A DNA stretch of 64,000 bases. Source: Sequoia sempervirens. Lineage: Eukaryota > Streptophyta > Pinopsida > Cupressales > Cupressaceae. Position numbers and translations under genes: made by a program. The notes beneath the pieces are model-generated. The model made no database searches, was not told where the DNA came from, and was given only the letters and a program-made list of their open reading frames with translations. This document shows positions 33,994 through 45,913 of the stretch, piece by piece (position 1 is the stretch's first letter; every line of letters begins with the position of its first letter). The stretch covers positions 16,522 to 80,521 of the forward strand of contig VDFB02262577.1 in the NCBI GenBank assembly GCA_007258455.2, in the 5' to 3' direction.

Positions 33994-36900
33994 GATACTG
34001 GCACTAGAAGAAGAGATGACATGTTGAGGCTATCAAGCTAAAAGTTGGGAGTTGAAAAGACCACTTTCAAGAAGAAATCTAAGATAAGGAGATCTTTTTT
34101 AATGTTGAAACATGAAATAAGAAAATTAAGAAGGAAAAAAAAATCTAAGTTAAAATGGTGAAGCACACACAAATCAACATCACTCAGCTACATGCAGATT
34201 GGAATAAAAATATTAAGGAGACCATTGCAACAATTTGTATTGGCAGAAAAATATCAAATCCGTGGAACACACAAACACAATGAGCTCAGGTGTGTAACAT
34301 TATTGAGTAGGATTGAAAGATTCTTACAAGGAGAAGTTCCCTTTTGGGGATTATATCAACCTTTAGCCCTTGCAGACCCAGAGGAAGATTTGAAAACCAT
34401 GGAAACTAAGGAGTTCAAGGGGCTAATCTAAGAATGTTTGGTAAGCAAATATGGACCATGATTGGATGAGGTGTTGATGTCCACCTGGTGCATTTTTCAC
34501 AATGCACCTCACTCAGAATTAAGATATCCATCTTGTGAGGGAATCATCACCCAAGTTAAGGGTAGTTTGAATAGGTTGGAGTAGCCAACTCCCAATGAAG
34601 AGGAGTCTTCGCCTAGGGAAGGATATTTGTCAATGCATGGAGGAAAACCCAATCAAGTTGAACCAAGAAGCACCCTATAAGTGGATGCTAGGATAACAAA
34701 CACTAAGGCTGAATATCAAGATGAAGGAATTGACTCCCTTAGGATGGCAAGGTTCTTTGATGAAAATTTACTTGGAAGGGAGTTAGAAATATTTTTCTCC
34801 ATCGATAAATAGGGGTCCTCTAGTTCGGAAGGAGAAACATTGGAAGTTAATGATGGATAAATTTTTTTTACAATAGTACATGCTAGAGCAGCCAACAGAA
34901 ATGTTGAAGAATAGGAGGAAGAAGAGGTTGACAACCTTGGGGTACTAAAAAATGATGATGAAGGAATAAGTGAACTCATATTAGAAGATCTCTCCTTCAT
35001 GAATGACATCAATCACACATCTGAAAATGAAGATTTGGAGGAGTGGGAACAATTATATTTCATGGTTGTCCAATCTTCAACATCCTTCCCAAGTGATGAT
35101 GAGCACCCAATGGTGGAAAGATACAACTAGCTCATCTCTAGATTAGCAAAGGATTGGTCTAAACTGAGATATCAAGTTGATTTGGAGTTATTTCTACTAC
35201 CAAATTGGTGTAGACTTCATGATTCATCACACTCGAAAGTTCACATGTGGACTGCGCCAAGAAGCCATCGAGCAAGTCAAAGAACAAGCGAGGCAACCAA
35301 GTACACCACCTACCATTACTTCAAGGATTGAATGTGAGAATCAAGAGCCAAAGCCCAGTGACAACTTAGTTGAAGGAAACCCTTATAAGGATATTGAGGA
35401 AGGAATGAAAGAAGAAATACACATCCCTGGGCCTCCAAATGATGGGTCAGAACACATGGGAATGTTTTCCATCAATCATCAAGAATTTCTCCCTTTTGAA
35501 GAGCATTTGTGCACCATGGACAATCACTTAGTAGATTTTGGTCCCCTTGATGAGGTGCCCTCAATTTAAGACTTCTTTCTATTAGGAACTATACTACAGA
35601 GGTTTTCCCATGCTGAGGAAGAGTGCATCTCAGAGGTTGGAAGTGATGAAGACATACTACTTGAACCTTTGAACGATGATGAACTAGAGTTTCTAGATTG
35701 GGAGAGGGTTTCCTTCTTCATCTATAGTGACAATGAATAAGAGGAGACAAGTGAACGTCATGAGGAGATACATAAACAAAAAAGAGAAGATGATAAAGGT
35801 GGAGGTGCTGAGATAGCTACCAATAGAGATGAAGCACCCAACCAACTACAAGATGCAACTTGGAGTCCTTCTTCCATGATCATTATTGATCCTCCTTCTC
35901 ATTCATATGGCTACAATAGGAGAGAGTCATGCATGTCATTGTACCATGATAGTGAACATCACAAAAATAAGGTTGACACCTAGGAAATGAAATGGGACAA
36001 CATAATACAATCTAAGTTCAATGACCAATTAGATTCGAGGTTTGTAGATGATCAACATGGAGAAGTGGGTATGTGCAGGATCATCATGGAAATAATAGGC
36101 CCTTAAGTGGCAATTTTTTTTAAAAAATCAGAGTTAGGAAACTTTACGTTAAAATTTGAATAAGTTACCTATATTATTTCTAAAATATGTAAAAATAGAA
36201 TCTATAGAAAATTGAATGTAGTTTCTTAACTACTAGGTTTATTTATAAAAAAAAAATCTATTTGGTGAAAATTTGAAATTTCAATGCAGTAGTACTTAAA
36301 TTTTAGGGAATAGGTGTTTTTCTAACCACCCTAACCACAATAAAATGATAATATTTTTTCTATAATATTTTAGACATAAGTGGAGGACTCATGGCTAGAT
36401 GTGAGGGATATTTTTTTGTAATTTTTTTGCAAGTAAATAATTAAGAATGAATTTTTTATTACAATTTTTAAAAAATATAAAAAAGTCGTATGTCTGACCA
36501 CCTTAAGTTGGTCAAAACTTCATGAAATTCAATTTTTCTTTTTTTAATCCTATAATATGCAAAGCATAGAATGTGATGCATATTTGAGATGTACAAAATG
36601 TGATAGTGTTTGAAAGTTGTAGATGTTTTTCAATCATCCTATCAATCATGACTTTAGTCATAGTTCAAATAGAAAATGAATAATAATAATTTATTAAATT
36701 AAAAGTAAAGCATAATTTATATTGGTGGAAATCTAAGAATCTCCTTTAGAAACCTTTTTCATTTCATCAATTTTGGGTTAAAAAAATGTCGTCAGCCACA
36801 TACTCTACAAATATCCACCATATCACCACTTTTTGGCCCATCATGATCTTGCACATACCCAAGTATTTCTTCTTGAAGGAAAACCAACAGAGGTTGTGGA

Positions 36901-37290
36901 TTATACATAAGACTTGGAGGAGGTATTTGATGCCCCATCCTCCTAGACCTATCCATGCCCAAGATCAGAAATGTTGCATCTTCTACCATGCTCAGCCAAG
37001 GCAGTCGATGCAACAATGATGATGCAGTGCTCACTCTCCCCTATTAAATGATGCTACCTCCATGTGATGACATCCAAGTCCTATCCTTCCTTGGTTATGT
37101 TAATTATAATAGCTGTGTTTATTATTTTGATTATGGGAATAAGGGAAAATGGACGTGTTTTTGGATTAACCATGGATTTAACGAACCGCCTCAATTTCTT
37201 ATTTTTTTGGATGATGTGATTGAATTTGAATGATGCAATTTTAGATTTCATTTCTTTGAATATAAGGATGAATCTACATGGCTTTGAACA
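33841..37290 (+). pseudogene. Unidentified ORF on the strand opposite to the giant element, decayed
   Basis: A stop-depleted plus-strand reading begins inside the LTR (around 33841, EIFQALSRPYIRDLG), crosses the LTR/internal border in the same frame and includes the open stretch 34192-34431. It changes frame near 35150, continues through 35177-36060 with only about four stops in nearly 300 codons, and is cut by a TIR transposon (36067-36860). Beyond it is a globular-looking segment with YFDYGNKGKWTCFWINHGFN (37125-37185). The middle is acidic (EEEEVDNLG, DIEEGMKEE). No known domain is recognised. Tat-lineage elements such as Grande carry an antisense ORF near the 3' LTR, which is the nearest known parallel in position. 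Confidence 0.5.
36067..36860. mobile_element. TIR DNA transposon, copy 3 (794 bp)
   Basis: Starts GGGTATGTGCAGGATCATCA and ends CATGATCTTGCACATACCC. It is flanked by a perfect AAGT duplication (36063-36066, 36861-36864). The inverted ends continue imperfectly to about 40 bases (GGCCC..AAGTGGCAA on the left against the complement of TTGCCAC..TTTGGCC on the right). It interrupts the antisense ORF of the giant element, so it is younger than that insertion. Confidence 0.9.
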
Positions 37291-38380
37291 ATAACAATCA
37301 CCTATTTGCTTGTGCCTGCATCACAAAATCCAATGAACGTTGACGTCAGTTTTCCTTACCTTAACATGGTGCTTTGTAAATATCTTTGTACATAGCTCAT
37401 TTTGAGTAGTGTAGGATTTCTATATATATTGCACTTTCCTAATTTTGTTAGGTAATTGGTTTGTTGTAGGTTAGTTTGCTTTATTTTAGTTTCCTTTTCT
37501 CTTTCATGCTTTGGTTAGTTTGGGTGTTTGCTTTTCATTTTTCTTTCATTTTGTTGTTGTTTTTTAGTTGCTTTACACGGGGTCCCTCTACTTTTAGCTG
37601 GGCATATTTGTGCACAAAACAACCATTCTTATTTCTTGGGGTTGTTCTATCTATTTCTTCATCAAACTCTAATCAAGTTTCCATAGTGGATGATGAAGGT
37701 CTTCTGTTAGTGTCAAGTGATATGGATGGTTGGTTCAAAGAGGATAATTCATTGGTTTGGTCCTTTCCTAATGTATTCTAAAATCTTATATCTTCACATA
37801 GATTAAGAATCTTGAGGCCCTTGTGGGTCCTTTGTGAAGTCTAGTTAAGTGAAAAATCTAAAATTTTGCTTCAACACCACTGTGATTCTTAGCCCTGCGT
37901 GCGAGCTTCATTTCTTGTGGGTTAAAATAAAAGAATTGAAAAGAGAAATCAAGAGAAAAAAAAAGAAAGAAAAATATTGAAAATCAAAAGAAATAAATTC
38001 AACTTTTCAGGGGGATCCAAGCAACTCTATCAGGGCTATTGACGCCTAGCCAGCAGTAGAGCAATGTTAGGGAGAATCACAGTGACAACGTCGTTGGGGC
38101 TATCGAAACCTAACTGGTAGCGAGGCATTGTCTTGGATGCTTTTGGAGTTAGAATAAACTATGTAGATTAACTTGATAGAGTTGAGGTTCTAGTAGCAAC
38201 TGAAGGATGGCAATTAATGCAATTGCACATACTTGGATTTTTAGCATATTGAAGGTTAGGTTGACTAGTGGTTTTGATCCTTTGGTTGAATGTTTAGTTT
38301 GTTTGTCCTAAGATGAAGATCAAAACCAAAGATTTTGGGTTTGTGATTCTAATATTTCATCAAATTCTCTTGGTGCATTT

Positions 38381-38396
38381 CCCCAGCGAGTCACCA
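38381..38396 (-). promoter_or_regulatory. Primer-binding site, tRNA-Arg type, of the giant element
   Basis: On the plus strand CCCCAGCGAGTCACCA matches the 3' end of plant tRNA-Arg (ACG), including the terminal CCA, with one missing base and one transition. It lies two bases from the inner edge of the right LTR, exactly where a minus-strand element needs its PBS. Confidence 0.75.
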
Positions 38397-38398
38397 TT

Positions 38399-41300
38399 TG
38401 TTGTGCATTTTTTTCCCACAAGCCCCGCCATAGGTAGGGACCCCCTTTTTTTGCTCTAGTGGGTCATTTTTTCCTCTTCCCATTTTCCATACCCCAATTT
38501 CCAAACCTAAGTTAGACATAAGATTTAAAATGATCAATTTTACCTTTGGAACAATTCACCCAGTTGAGTTTCAACAAGTCATTCACCTCTGTGGGTTTGG
38601 CCCTATCAGTTTCCCCTTATTTTTCACTCGGCATCCATTGGCCCTCACTGACCCACATTCACAGGCTTCATCTTTCCATTCATTGTTTCACTCCATCATT
38701 TACCTACATTCGAGCCTTGACGTCCACCTGACATGAGGAATCTGCACCTATCTTTGTCGTTGTGTCCTTTGACTTTTGTAGACCCACATTTGTGGATCGC
38801 CCTATGCGGTTTCCATCCCCTTTTCACTGATTTGGTGATGACTAGCCCTTCAATGCCGCCCACATGGTGGGCTCCACATTTGGCCCTGTTGTCCCCATCA
38901 TTATCATTTCCAAAGAAAACTTGACCTAATGTACTTCCAAAAATTCTTGAGTCTAAAATGTCTATGGGTCTTTGTGCACAACTACCCTTGCCCAACCTCC
39001 ATTACCTAATGGCTAAGCCCTTGTGTCATCCACTAGGCGGGACTCGCATGCACCATGTCCCTAAGATGAAATCATAAAATTGTGGGGGGACCCTCAAGCC
39101 CACACCCATCTGCAAGTCTGCCTCGGTGGACCACCATCTATTGGAGGCCATTACCATAGTGTCATCTCACGATGACAATCCTCTCATGGTATCCCCACTT
39201 TGCAAACCCACAATCCACTAGTACCATCAACACCCTATGAATTTCATCCATAGCATCTATCGTTCATCATCCCACTATTGCAATAATGGAATTTCATCTA
39301 TGGCAAGATGGCACAAAAGAGCCTCGAATGTAAATATCCAACAAAGGCCTGCAAGGTATGAATTCTCTAAGTGTGAGGAAGGAAGAAGGAAGAGCAAGTA
39401 TAATCATTTGCAAGATTAAGAGTTCCCATGAAGTTCTTTTGGGGTATGCACTATGTGCATCATGGGAAAGGACCCAAATAATATTTTCTATCCCTAAGCT
39501 CTTGACAGATGGTGTTATCTTCGGCTTCGTTAGGACTTCATATGCTTGTCTCTGTTTGAAATCGGTCGTGACGATAAGGGAATCCCAACACTAGCCTCCA
39601 CCATTTTTCACCCTCTATCTCATGGCCCTCTCCACTGTGGGACCCACACTTCTCACAACTATCCCATGCATAGTCGATCACATTCATGACATCACCCCAC
39701 ACTCCTCTGCCAATGGTTGTTCCCCATGAGGGGTTTGCTTTGAGGACTTCTGCCTAGCCTTCATCATTTTAAATGGTCTACTACCAGCGTTGCCCTACAT
39801 TCCCTGATCCGTAGCCCTAGCAGAAGGAACATATGCAGGGGTTGACATGTGGGCCCCCCTATATCATTTTCCATTTTCCCACACTGCCACACCATCCTCT
39901 TCTCCTGCAATGTGCCCAAGATACTCTATATATATATATACACACACACACACAAAATGGGTACTTAGTGTGCATGTACTCAAAGATACAAAGTGTGACT
40001 GCATGATTGAACCTCATGAGGAATCACAGTTCTTGAAGCCTGCTAATGGCTTGTTATGTACACTAAGGATACTATGTGCGACAGTGAAGTTACTAATCAG
40101 ATGGGTGGTTGATAAAATTTAATGGAGACAAAAATGAAAGTGCTCAAAATGATCAAACATTAATATGAAGCATAGGTGCAACGTAGGGTATGCAGGCTTT
40201 CATTTGTTCTCAGCCATCACTCAAGCGACATTAGCACTGTAGGGTTCCACCTTTTTCTAGCTATGATCCCTCCACGAACTTTAAACATGCAGGCCTCACA
40301 ATCTTAGTGGCTGAGCTTCCACGATGGATGAGCTTTGGCTCTCCCCTCCCTCTCATCTGTGATTTCTCGGTGGACCTCACCTATGCATGCCCCACTCTCC
40401 AAGGGGCCATTACCTACTTGGTCATCTCAAACTGCAATTGTGTAAAATCTCCCTGCACTCCACCATCTGCATACCATCCAAAATGATTTTTACATTGCAA
40501 GGACCGTGTGCATGGGACTGCTCATTCATTATTCATTCTCTAACGTCCCCCACTGGAAAAGAGCCTTCATCTTTCTTTAGTATCCTCAAATCAGTTTTCT
40601 ACTATCAACTAGCATTGGACAGGTAAACTTGGAAATCCAAAGGCGTAAGGCATGATTCTATTGTGAACATGAAGTACAACAAAGGGATGAATGGAAGTTG
40701 ATCGGCCTCTGGATGATACACTAATGATAAGGCCAAAACTGATAAGGAATTTGTGAATAATCAGAGGTCTATATTGGAAAATTACTATGAGTGTGGGGAT
40801 AGTGTTATTCTCATGGGTAGTATTTCAATGTAGGTAGTCAAAATTTGTCCTTCAAAATGAGAACCGCGTGAACTCAGAATAGTGAGATACCTCCATGTGC
40901 ATAAAATCCCACTTCATATAGGAAATAGCATTACAAAGGTTTCCATTCCATAGGTCACCTACCAATGGTATTTCAAAGACATTTTTTTGCACTAAAAAAA
41001 CTTCCCAAGCAAAATGGAAACAAACTTACAATTCAAATGATGGCTGGCATGGGAAGGTTCTTAAATGTAGCAAAGGAGGAGTGAATGACTGGGAGGCAGG
41101 GAGGATATTTCTCATCTAGACATTAGTTCCCAGGAGCAGCCTACATAATGACAACTAATTACCTATCTACGGGAATCAAGAGGTGGAGTTTTAGGTATTT
41201 TTTTCCTTTTTTCTTATATCCTATCGTAGGCTATCATCTGCATGCCCGACCCTGCGAAATTTTCTTCCACGGAACCCATAATTCATTTGGCCATCTAGGT

Positions 41301-41820
41301 GGCAACCTTTTCACAATGGCACCTTGATACAATAGGCCTTAAGAAACCTCTGCTCATAGGAATGTTCATTCATAAATGGATGGCCATGCACCCACATGAG
41401 TATGCCGATGAAATATAAACTAAGAAGATAGGAAGCGTGGAATGGTTACATAATGGTGATGAGCATGCAACTTGGTCAAGACAAAATTAAAATATCAACA
41501 TTTTTGTTTCATGATGCAAAAGAATACTAATAATGCAAGGTTTTCAATGGTTAGTCTTTGGCGTATCAGGGACTATTAGAGGGATCTAAATGCACTATCA
41601 TGAGTAAGTAAATGAAACACAGTGCATCTCATGCTCACTAAGGATGGAATGATCAATGGCATTGATGTTTCTAATAATGTAATTATTTGATAAAATAAAT
41701 CACCTTGTAATTGAATTAAAGGTATTGAGATAATTGTGGGTATAATGGCACAAATATAATGATCAAAATTGTGAGTAGAAAAATGTAACATTCTTGATCA
41801 ACAAAGGTGAGGAAAGGATG
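38399..41820 (-). repeat. Giant LTR, 5' LTR, part 1 (interrupted)
   Basis: Counterpart of 27939-31333. It carries the (TA)n(CA)n tract at 39926-39955. The sequence breaks off at 41820 where the Athila-like element is inserted and resumes at 53168. Confidence 0.88.
41816..41820. repeat. Target-site duplication GGATG of the Athila-like element
   Basis: GGATG before the left LTR and GGATT at 53168-53172 after the right LTR, a 5-bp duplication with one change. Confidence 0.75.
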
Positions 41821-43113
41821 TGATGAGCTTAAAATATGTTCATAAGTTTTGATATTATGATAAACTTTTAATATCTTTACTTCTGTTATTTGTGGCTGTT
41901 TAAACTATGTTGAAACCTTTTATGAGGATATCCTGTAGCAAAATACTTTCATATTCCTACAGCTTATTATGTTGACTTGATTACATTTATTGCCCCGTTG
42001 ACTCCCTAAATGAATTGTATATCGCATAAAGTTTTTGAATGATGAAATAGATTTAAATGTGTGATTAATGAATGGATATTGTGTATGTGCCATACGCCTT
42101 TTCTTTTGCACCTGTTACCTTTTGTTTCGCAGGTTGTTGAAGAATGATCGAGTCAAGCGCAGTCGATCTCGGCCTTGCAGTAAAGTCCATTTCCTGCATG
42201 ACTTCGAGGAAGCTCCGACGAAGACTCTTTGACTGAAGCCGTTGGGAAATATTTTTAATGATAGTCAATGTGGAAAGAGTGGAGCGCTAGATTCTCTCTA
42301 GATCGGGTTGAATGCATAAATTCATTTATGAAGTTTGTTCCTTGATTCGGGGATACACTTTACTTCCATGTCCTTCTTTGATAGGGTTAGTTAGTTAGTT
42401 GCTCTCCTGTTTTAAAAATAAGGTTCTCCTCTTGTGTGAGTGAGATGATAGTTAGAGTAACATAGAAGATAGCAGATATCATGTAAGAATCAGTATGATA
42501 ATGAAACGTAGAATCTGTTTGATAAGAGACAGAGTTTGTTGTTAGTTTCCATTTCAACAAATCAATGTATACCATTCTGTTTTCATGAATAAAGCTTGAT
42601 GAAGTTCTGAGTTAAGCATCTATGTAATCAGTAGATGCTTGCTAAGGGGGCCCACTTAGTAAGTATATGTAGCTAGTTAGTTAGTTGTTCTTTCCTGTTG
42701 ATCTTTAGTTAGCTCCCATCTTTGAAGTTTTCATACAAAATTAGTCTTATATTGCTCCTACAGCATAGAGAACCCATCCCTGTGCCTGTTCCTACAGGAT
42801 AAGGCCAGTTCATGGTTTGTGTTTCAGTCGTAGTCATTATGGTTTTTGTTTTAATCAAATCATAGTTGAGTTAAATAATTTCGCATTACCTTCCTGTGGC
42901 GTAGATAGAATTCCTTTCCAGTATTTGTTTTTTGCTAAGATTTGACTGAAACTAGTTCTTGGTGCATATATTTTGCTATGCCATTTAAAGTATACATCCC
43001 CTAGTTTGACAAGTAAATGAATGTCCATAGAGAGATGTTAGTCACCTATCGGAATGTCCAATTCCCAAGAAAGGTTCTACTATGATTTTCATATCCTTTT
43101 GTGGGCACGGCCA
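41821..43113 (+). repeat. 5' LTR of the Athila-like Ty3/gypsy element (1293 bp)
   Basis: Starts TGATGAGCTTAAAATATG and ends GGGCACGGCCA. It pairs with 51884-53167. Ten differences were counted in the first ~265 aligned bases, fewer per base than between the giant LTRs, so this element is younger. Confidence 0.92.
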
Positions 43114-43117
43114 TTTT

Positions 43118-43134
43118 TGGCGTTGTTGCCGGGG
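43118..43134 (+). promoter_or_regulatory. Primer-binding site, tRNA-Asp type
   Basis: TGGCGTTGTTGCCGGGG differs from the complement of the plant tRNA-Asp 3' end (TGGCGCCGTTGCCGGGG) at two bases and lies 4 bases after the LTR. This PBS type is usual for Athila-like elements. Confidence 0.8.
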
Positions 43135-43237
43135 ATGGCGTCCAGCTAGGAATTTGTCAGAAGTCATTTTTAGCTCTAGTTTAGTTTGTTAGTCAAAATT
43201 TTCAAAATCTTTCAAGCCACTATTCATATCGTATTGC

Positions 43238-44978
43238 ATGCATAGAAGAAGAAGAGATGCACTAGGAAGGTTCCTCCCTGAAAACCTGTTTATTGAACTA
43301 CCATTTGACCCAACTGATAGCGAACCTGAGGAAAATCCATTCACTTTGTTATTCCAGCAACCAAACATGGCAAATAATCCACCTCCTACATTTGAGTTTC
43401 CAATTGTTCCTTAGAGAGATACTGACAATCTTTAAAAAATTCCCTCTTTCTTCTTTCCAAAGTTTTATGGCCTGGTTACGGAAGACCCAGAAACTTTTCT
43501 GTTTGAATTTGATATCCTCTATCACAGTTATGACTACAACATGGACGCTCATAAATTGAAGTTATTTCCTTCCACCTTGAAGGAAGGATCTCTCAAATGG
43601 TTCATGAGTCTGGGAAGAGGTGTTGTAGATAGTTGGGCCGCCATGCAGACGAAATTCCTTGAAAAGTATAAGGAATATTGTAAGAGTGCCAGCAAAGGTG
43701 ATGACATATTCTGAATTCAGCAGAAGGAGGATGAAAGTCTAGAAGATTATATTTCCAGATTTTTGTTTTCACTAAAGAGGAACTCAAACCATACTCTCAA
43801 TGAGGACTCTTAGAAACTACTCTTTCTAAGGGGAATCAGTGATGCCTGTATAGACGCCCTGGACATGATGGGAGGAGGTGATATAACCCAACTTCCTTGG
43901 GACGATATAAAGAAAATATGTCTTAACTATTCTTGAGCAATAGTTAAAAAAGGTTGAGGACATCATGCTACAGTGGGGAAGTCTTCTTCTAGTGGAGTTT
44001 CTCGGATGGAGATAACATATTTGCTGTCTGATTTCAAGTAGGACATCATTAATAATATGGCTACACAACTAGACACCATGCAACGTCGAAAGAAACATGA
44101 GGAAGCTGAGGTAGTTTTGGTTGAGTTTTGTCCATACTGCAGACAGAAGAAGTGTGACTGCAGATGCAAGATGGTGGCTAATTTGGAAACCAGGCAACTA
44201 CCTACTGACTTCAAACTAGTAGAAGGTGATGATGATCAAGTGTTCTTTGTTGCGCAAAGGAGACCATGGGCCCAAAGACAAGGTATGCCTCAAGATCCTT
44301 TAACTTTTGGTAATCCTTATTCTAGCTATAATAACCAATGGCAACATGCATATGGACCACCAACACCTTGGAATCCACCTCAACCAAGTTAGCCTAATTA
44401 TCAGAACCCACAATGGCAATCTCCTCAAGGAGGTTGGCAGCAGCCACAAGGACAATGGACCCCACCTTTAGGTAATTGGCAGCAAAATCCTCAATGGAGA
44501 GGTCCTCAACAATGGCAAAACCAGTCATCTAGATTCCTACAGCTTCCACAGCCACAACCACAGGCCCTCATGCCACCTCCTGCAGCAACTGCCACAAATC
44601 CTGGCTCTCCAAAGCAAATGCCTATGCCTGCCCAGCCCTTGCCAAATCCTAATAATAAGCAACAACAGCAGCCATAGCAACCTACATATCTTGCCGAAGC
44701 AAACCAATATCAAGCTTATGCCTTAAATGTTAATGACATCCATTTGAGCTTTGGAACTACTTTACCTGCTCCTAAACCACCTCTGATTACTAAAATACCA
44801 GATTCTCCCCTTGAAGAATCCATTGCACCTGTTGATCCTACTGAGCATATGCCTATAACCGATACAGTTTCTAAGGAACCTATTTTGCAAAATCAAGACA
44901 ACCCACCTTTTCCTCAAAGGTTGCAAAGTACTGAATCTAAATCCATGGAAGAACCCACTTTTGACATTCTGGATTAGC
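43238..44978 (+). pseudogene. gag of the Athila-like element
   Basis: First ATG at 43238 (MHRRRRDALGRFLPEN). The retrotransposon gag core follows: FYGLVTEDPETFLFEFDI (43460-43515), LKEGSLKWFMSLG (43577-43615), FLEKYKEYCKSASKGDD and QQKEDESLEDYISRF (43720-43760). A Cys cluster FCPYCRQKKCDCRC (44128-44169) sits where a nucleic-acid-binding knuckle is expected but lacks the usual CCHC spacing. A Gln/Pro/Trp-rich linker fills 44300-44690. Gag packages the RNA in active elements. In-frame stops near 43413, 43434, 43713, 43812, 43934, 44390 and 44676 kill the ORF, although the reading frame stays the same into protease. Confidence 0.85.
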
Positions 44979-45031
44979 CCAAGAATGTACAAATTCAAAT
45001 TCCCTTATTTCAGGCTATTAAAGAAGCCTGT

Positions 45032-45913
45032 TTGAAGAAGCCTGGACAGAAGAAAAAGGATCCCCAAACAATTCATGTCTTAGGGAAATTGGCTGATATA
45101 ATGTTGGGAAATGTATTCATTCTAAAGTATATTGACCCTAGAAGTCCTGCAGTACAGATACATATAAATGGCCAAGTTGTAAAAAATATTTTGATTGATT
45201 TAGGTGATGCCATTAATGTCATGACAAAGCATACTATGGACTCCTTGAACATTTCAAATATTAGGTCTACACCCATAGTTCTGCAGCTTGCAGATAGCTC
45301 CACAGTTAAACCTGATGGGATGGTAGAAGATGTAATTGTCACTCTTGAATCTTGGGAGTATCCTGCTAATTTCACAATATTATCAGTTAAGGCAACTTTA
45401 GGAGGGTATCCGGTTATCCTTGATAGACCATGGTTAGCAACTGCTGATGATTTTATAGGATCCCGTTCTAGAGATATGACCATTTCTTATGGACAGTCCA
45501 CAAAGAAATTGGCCTTGTATCCGTCTGCTAGACCTCAACCAGATTTGTCCCAACCTATTTGGCCAAACGTGGAGGAAGAAACTGAAGAAGCCAATTCCTT
45601 GGCTCAATTAATGATGCTTCAAAATGATCCATTCTCACAACTTCAGAGTGAGGATGCTCTACTTTTTCAAATTCTGCAGTTTAATTCTGACATGGGTAGT
45701 TCATCTGATCCAAGTGGTAGCCATCTTCAATGTTTCCTGCAACAACCAGATTCTGAGAGTTCACTGCCTAAACTTCCAGTGCTTTTTCATAATTTGCTTC
45801 CACAAGAGGTACAAACATCACATGTAGATTCTATGAGTAATCTCACGAAGCAGATAGAATTGTCTCCAGGTCATTGCTATAATGTGAATAGCAAGCTGTC
45901 ACAATCTCAATAG
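45032..45913 (+). pseudogene. Protease region of the Athila-like element (open 293 codons)
   Basis: The longest open stretch of the gag-pol frame. VQIHINGQVVKNILIDLGDA (45156-45212) contains the DLG active-site triad of the retroelement aspartic protease, and GGYPVILDRPWLATADDFIG (45400-45460) is the typical C-terminal block with DRPWL. The enzyme would cut the polyprotein. After it comes a Gln/Ser-rich linker to the RT. The frame is shared with gag, so gag-pol was probably one ORF. It is bounded by stops at 44976 and 45911. Confidence 0.85.

Larger units (their letters stand above)
33994..38398 (-). mobile_element. Internal domain of the giant-LTR element (no gag-pol; non-autonomous)
   Basis: Only 4.4 kb (3.6 kb without the TIR insertion) lies between two 6-kb LTRs. 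No protease, RT, RNase H or integrase motif is seen on either strand. The PBS at 38381-38396 sets the minus orientation. The proportions match LARD-type (large retrotransposon derivative) elements known from grasses. A decayed ORF occupies most of it on the plus strand. A polypurine tract could not be identified at the 33994 end. Confidence 0.75.

Noticed and set aside
34716..35012. 98-codon minus-strand Ser-rich ORF as the sense gene of the giant element
   Set aside because: Complement of the acidic plus-strand frame, which is open much further.
45073..45483. 136-codon minus-strand ORF
   Set aside because: Mirror frame of the protease region, which has clear DLG and DRPWL motifs on the plus strand.
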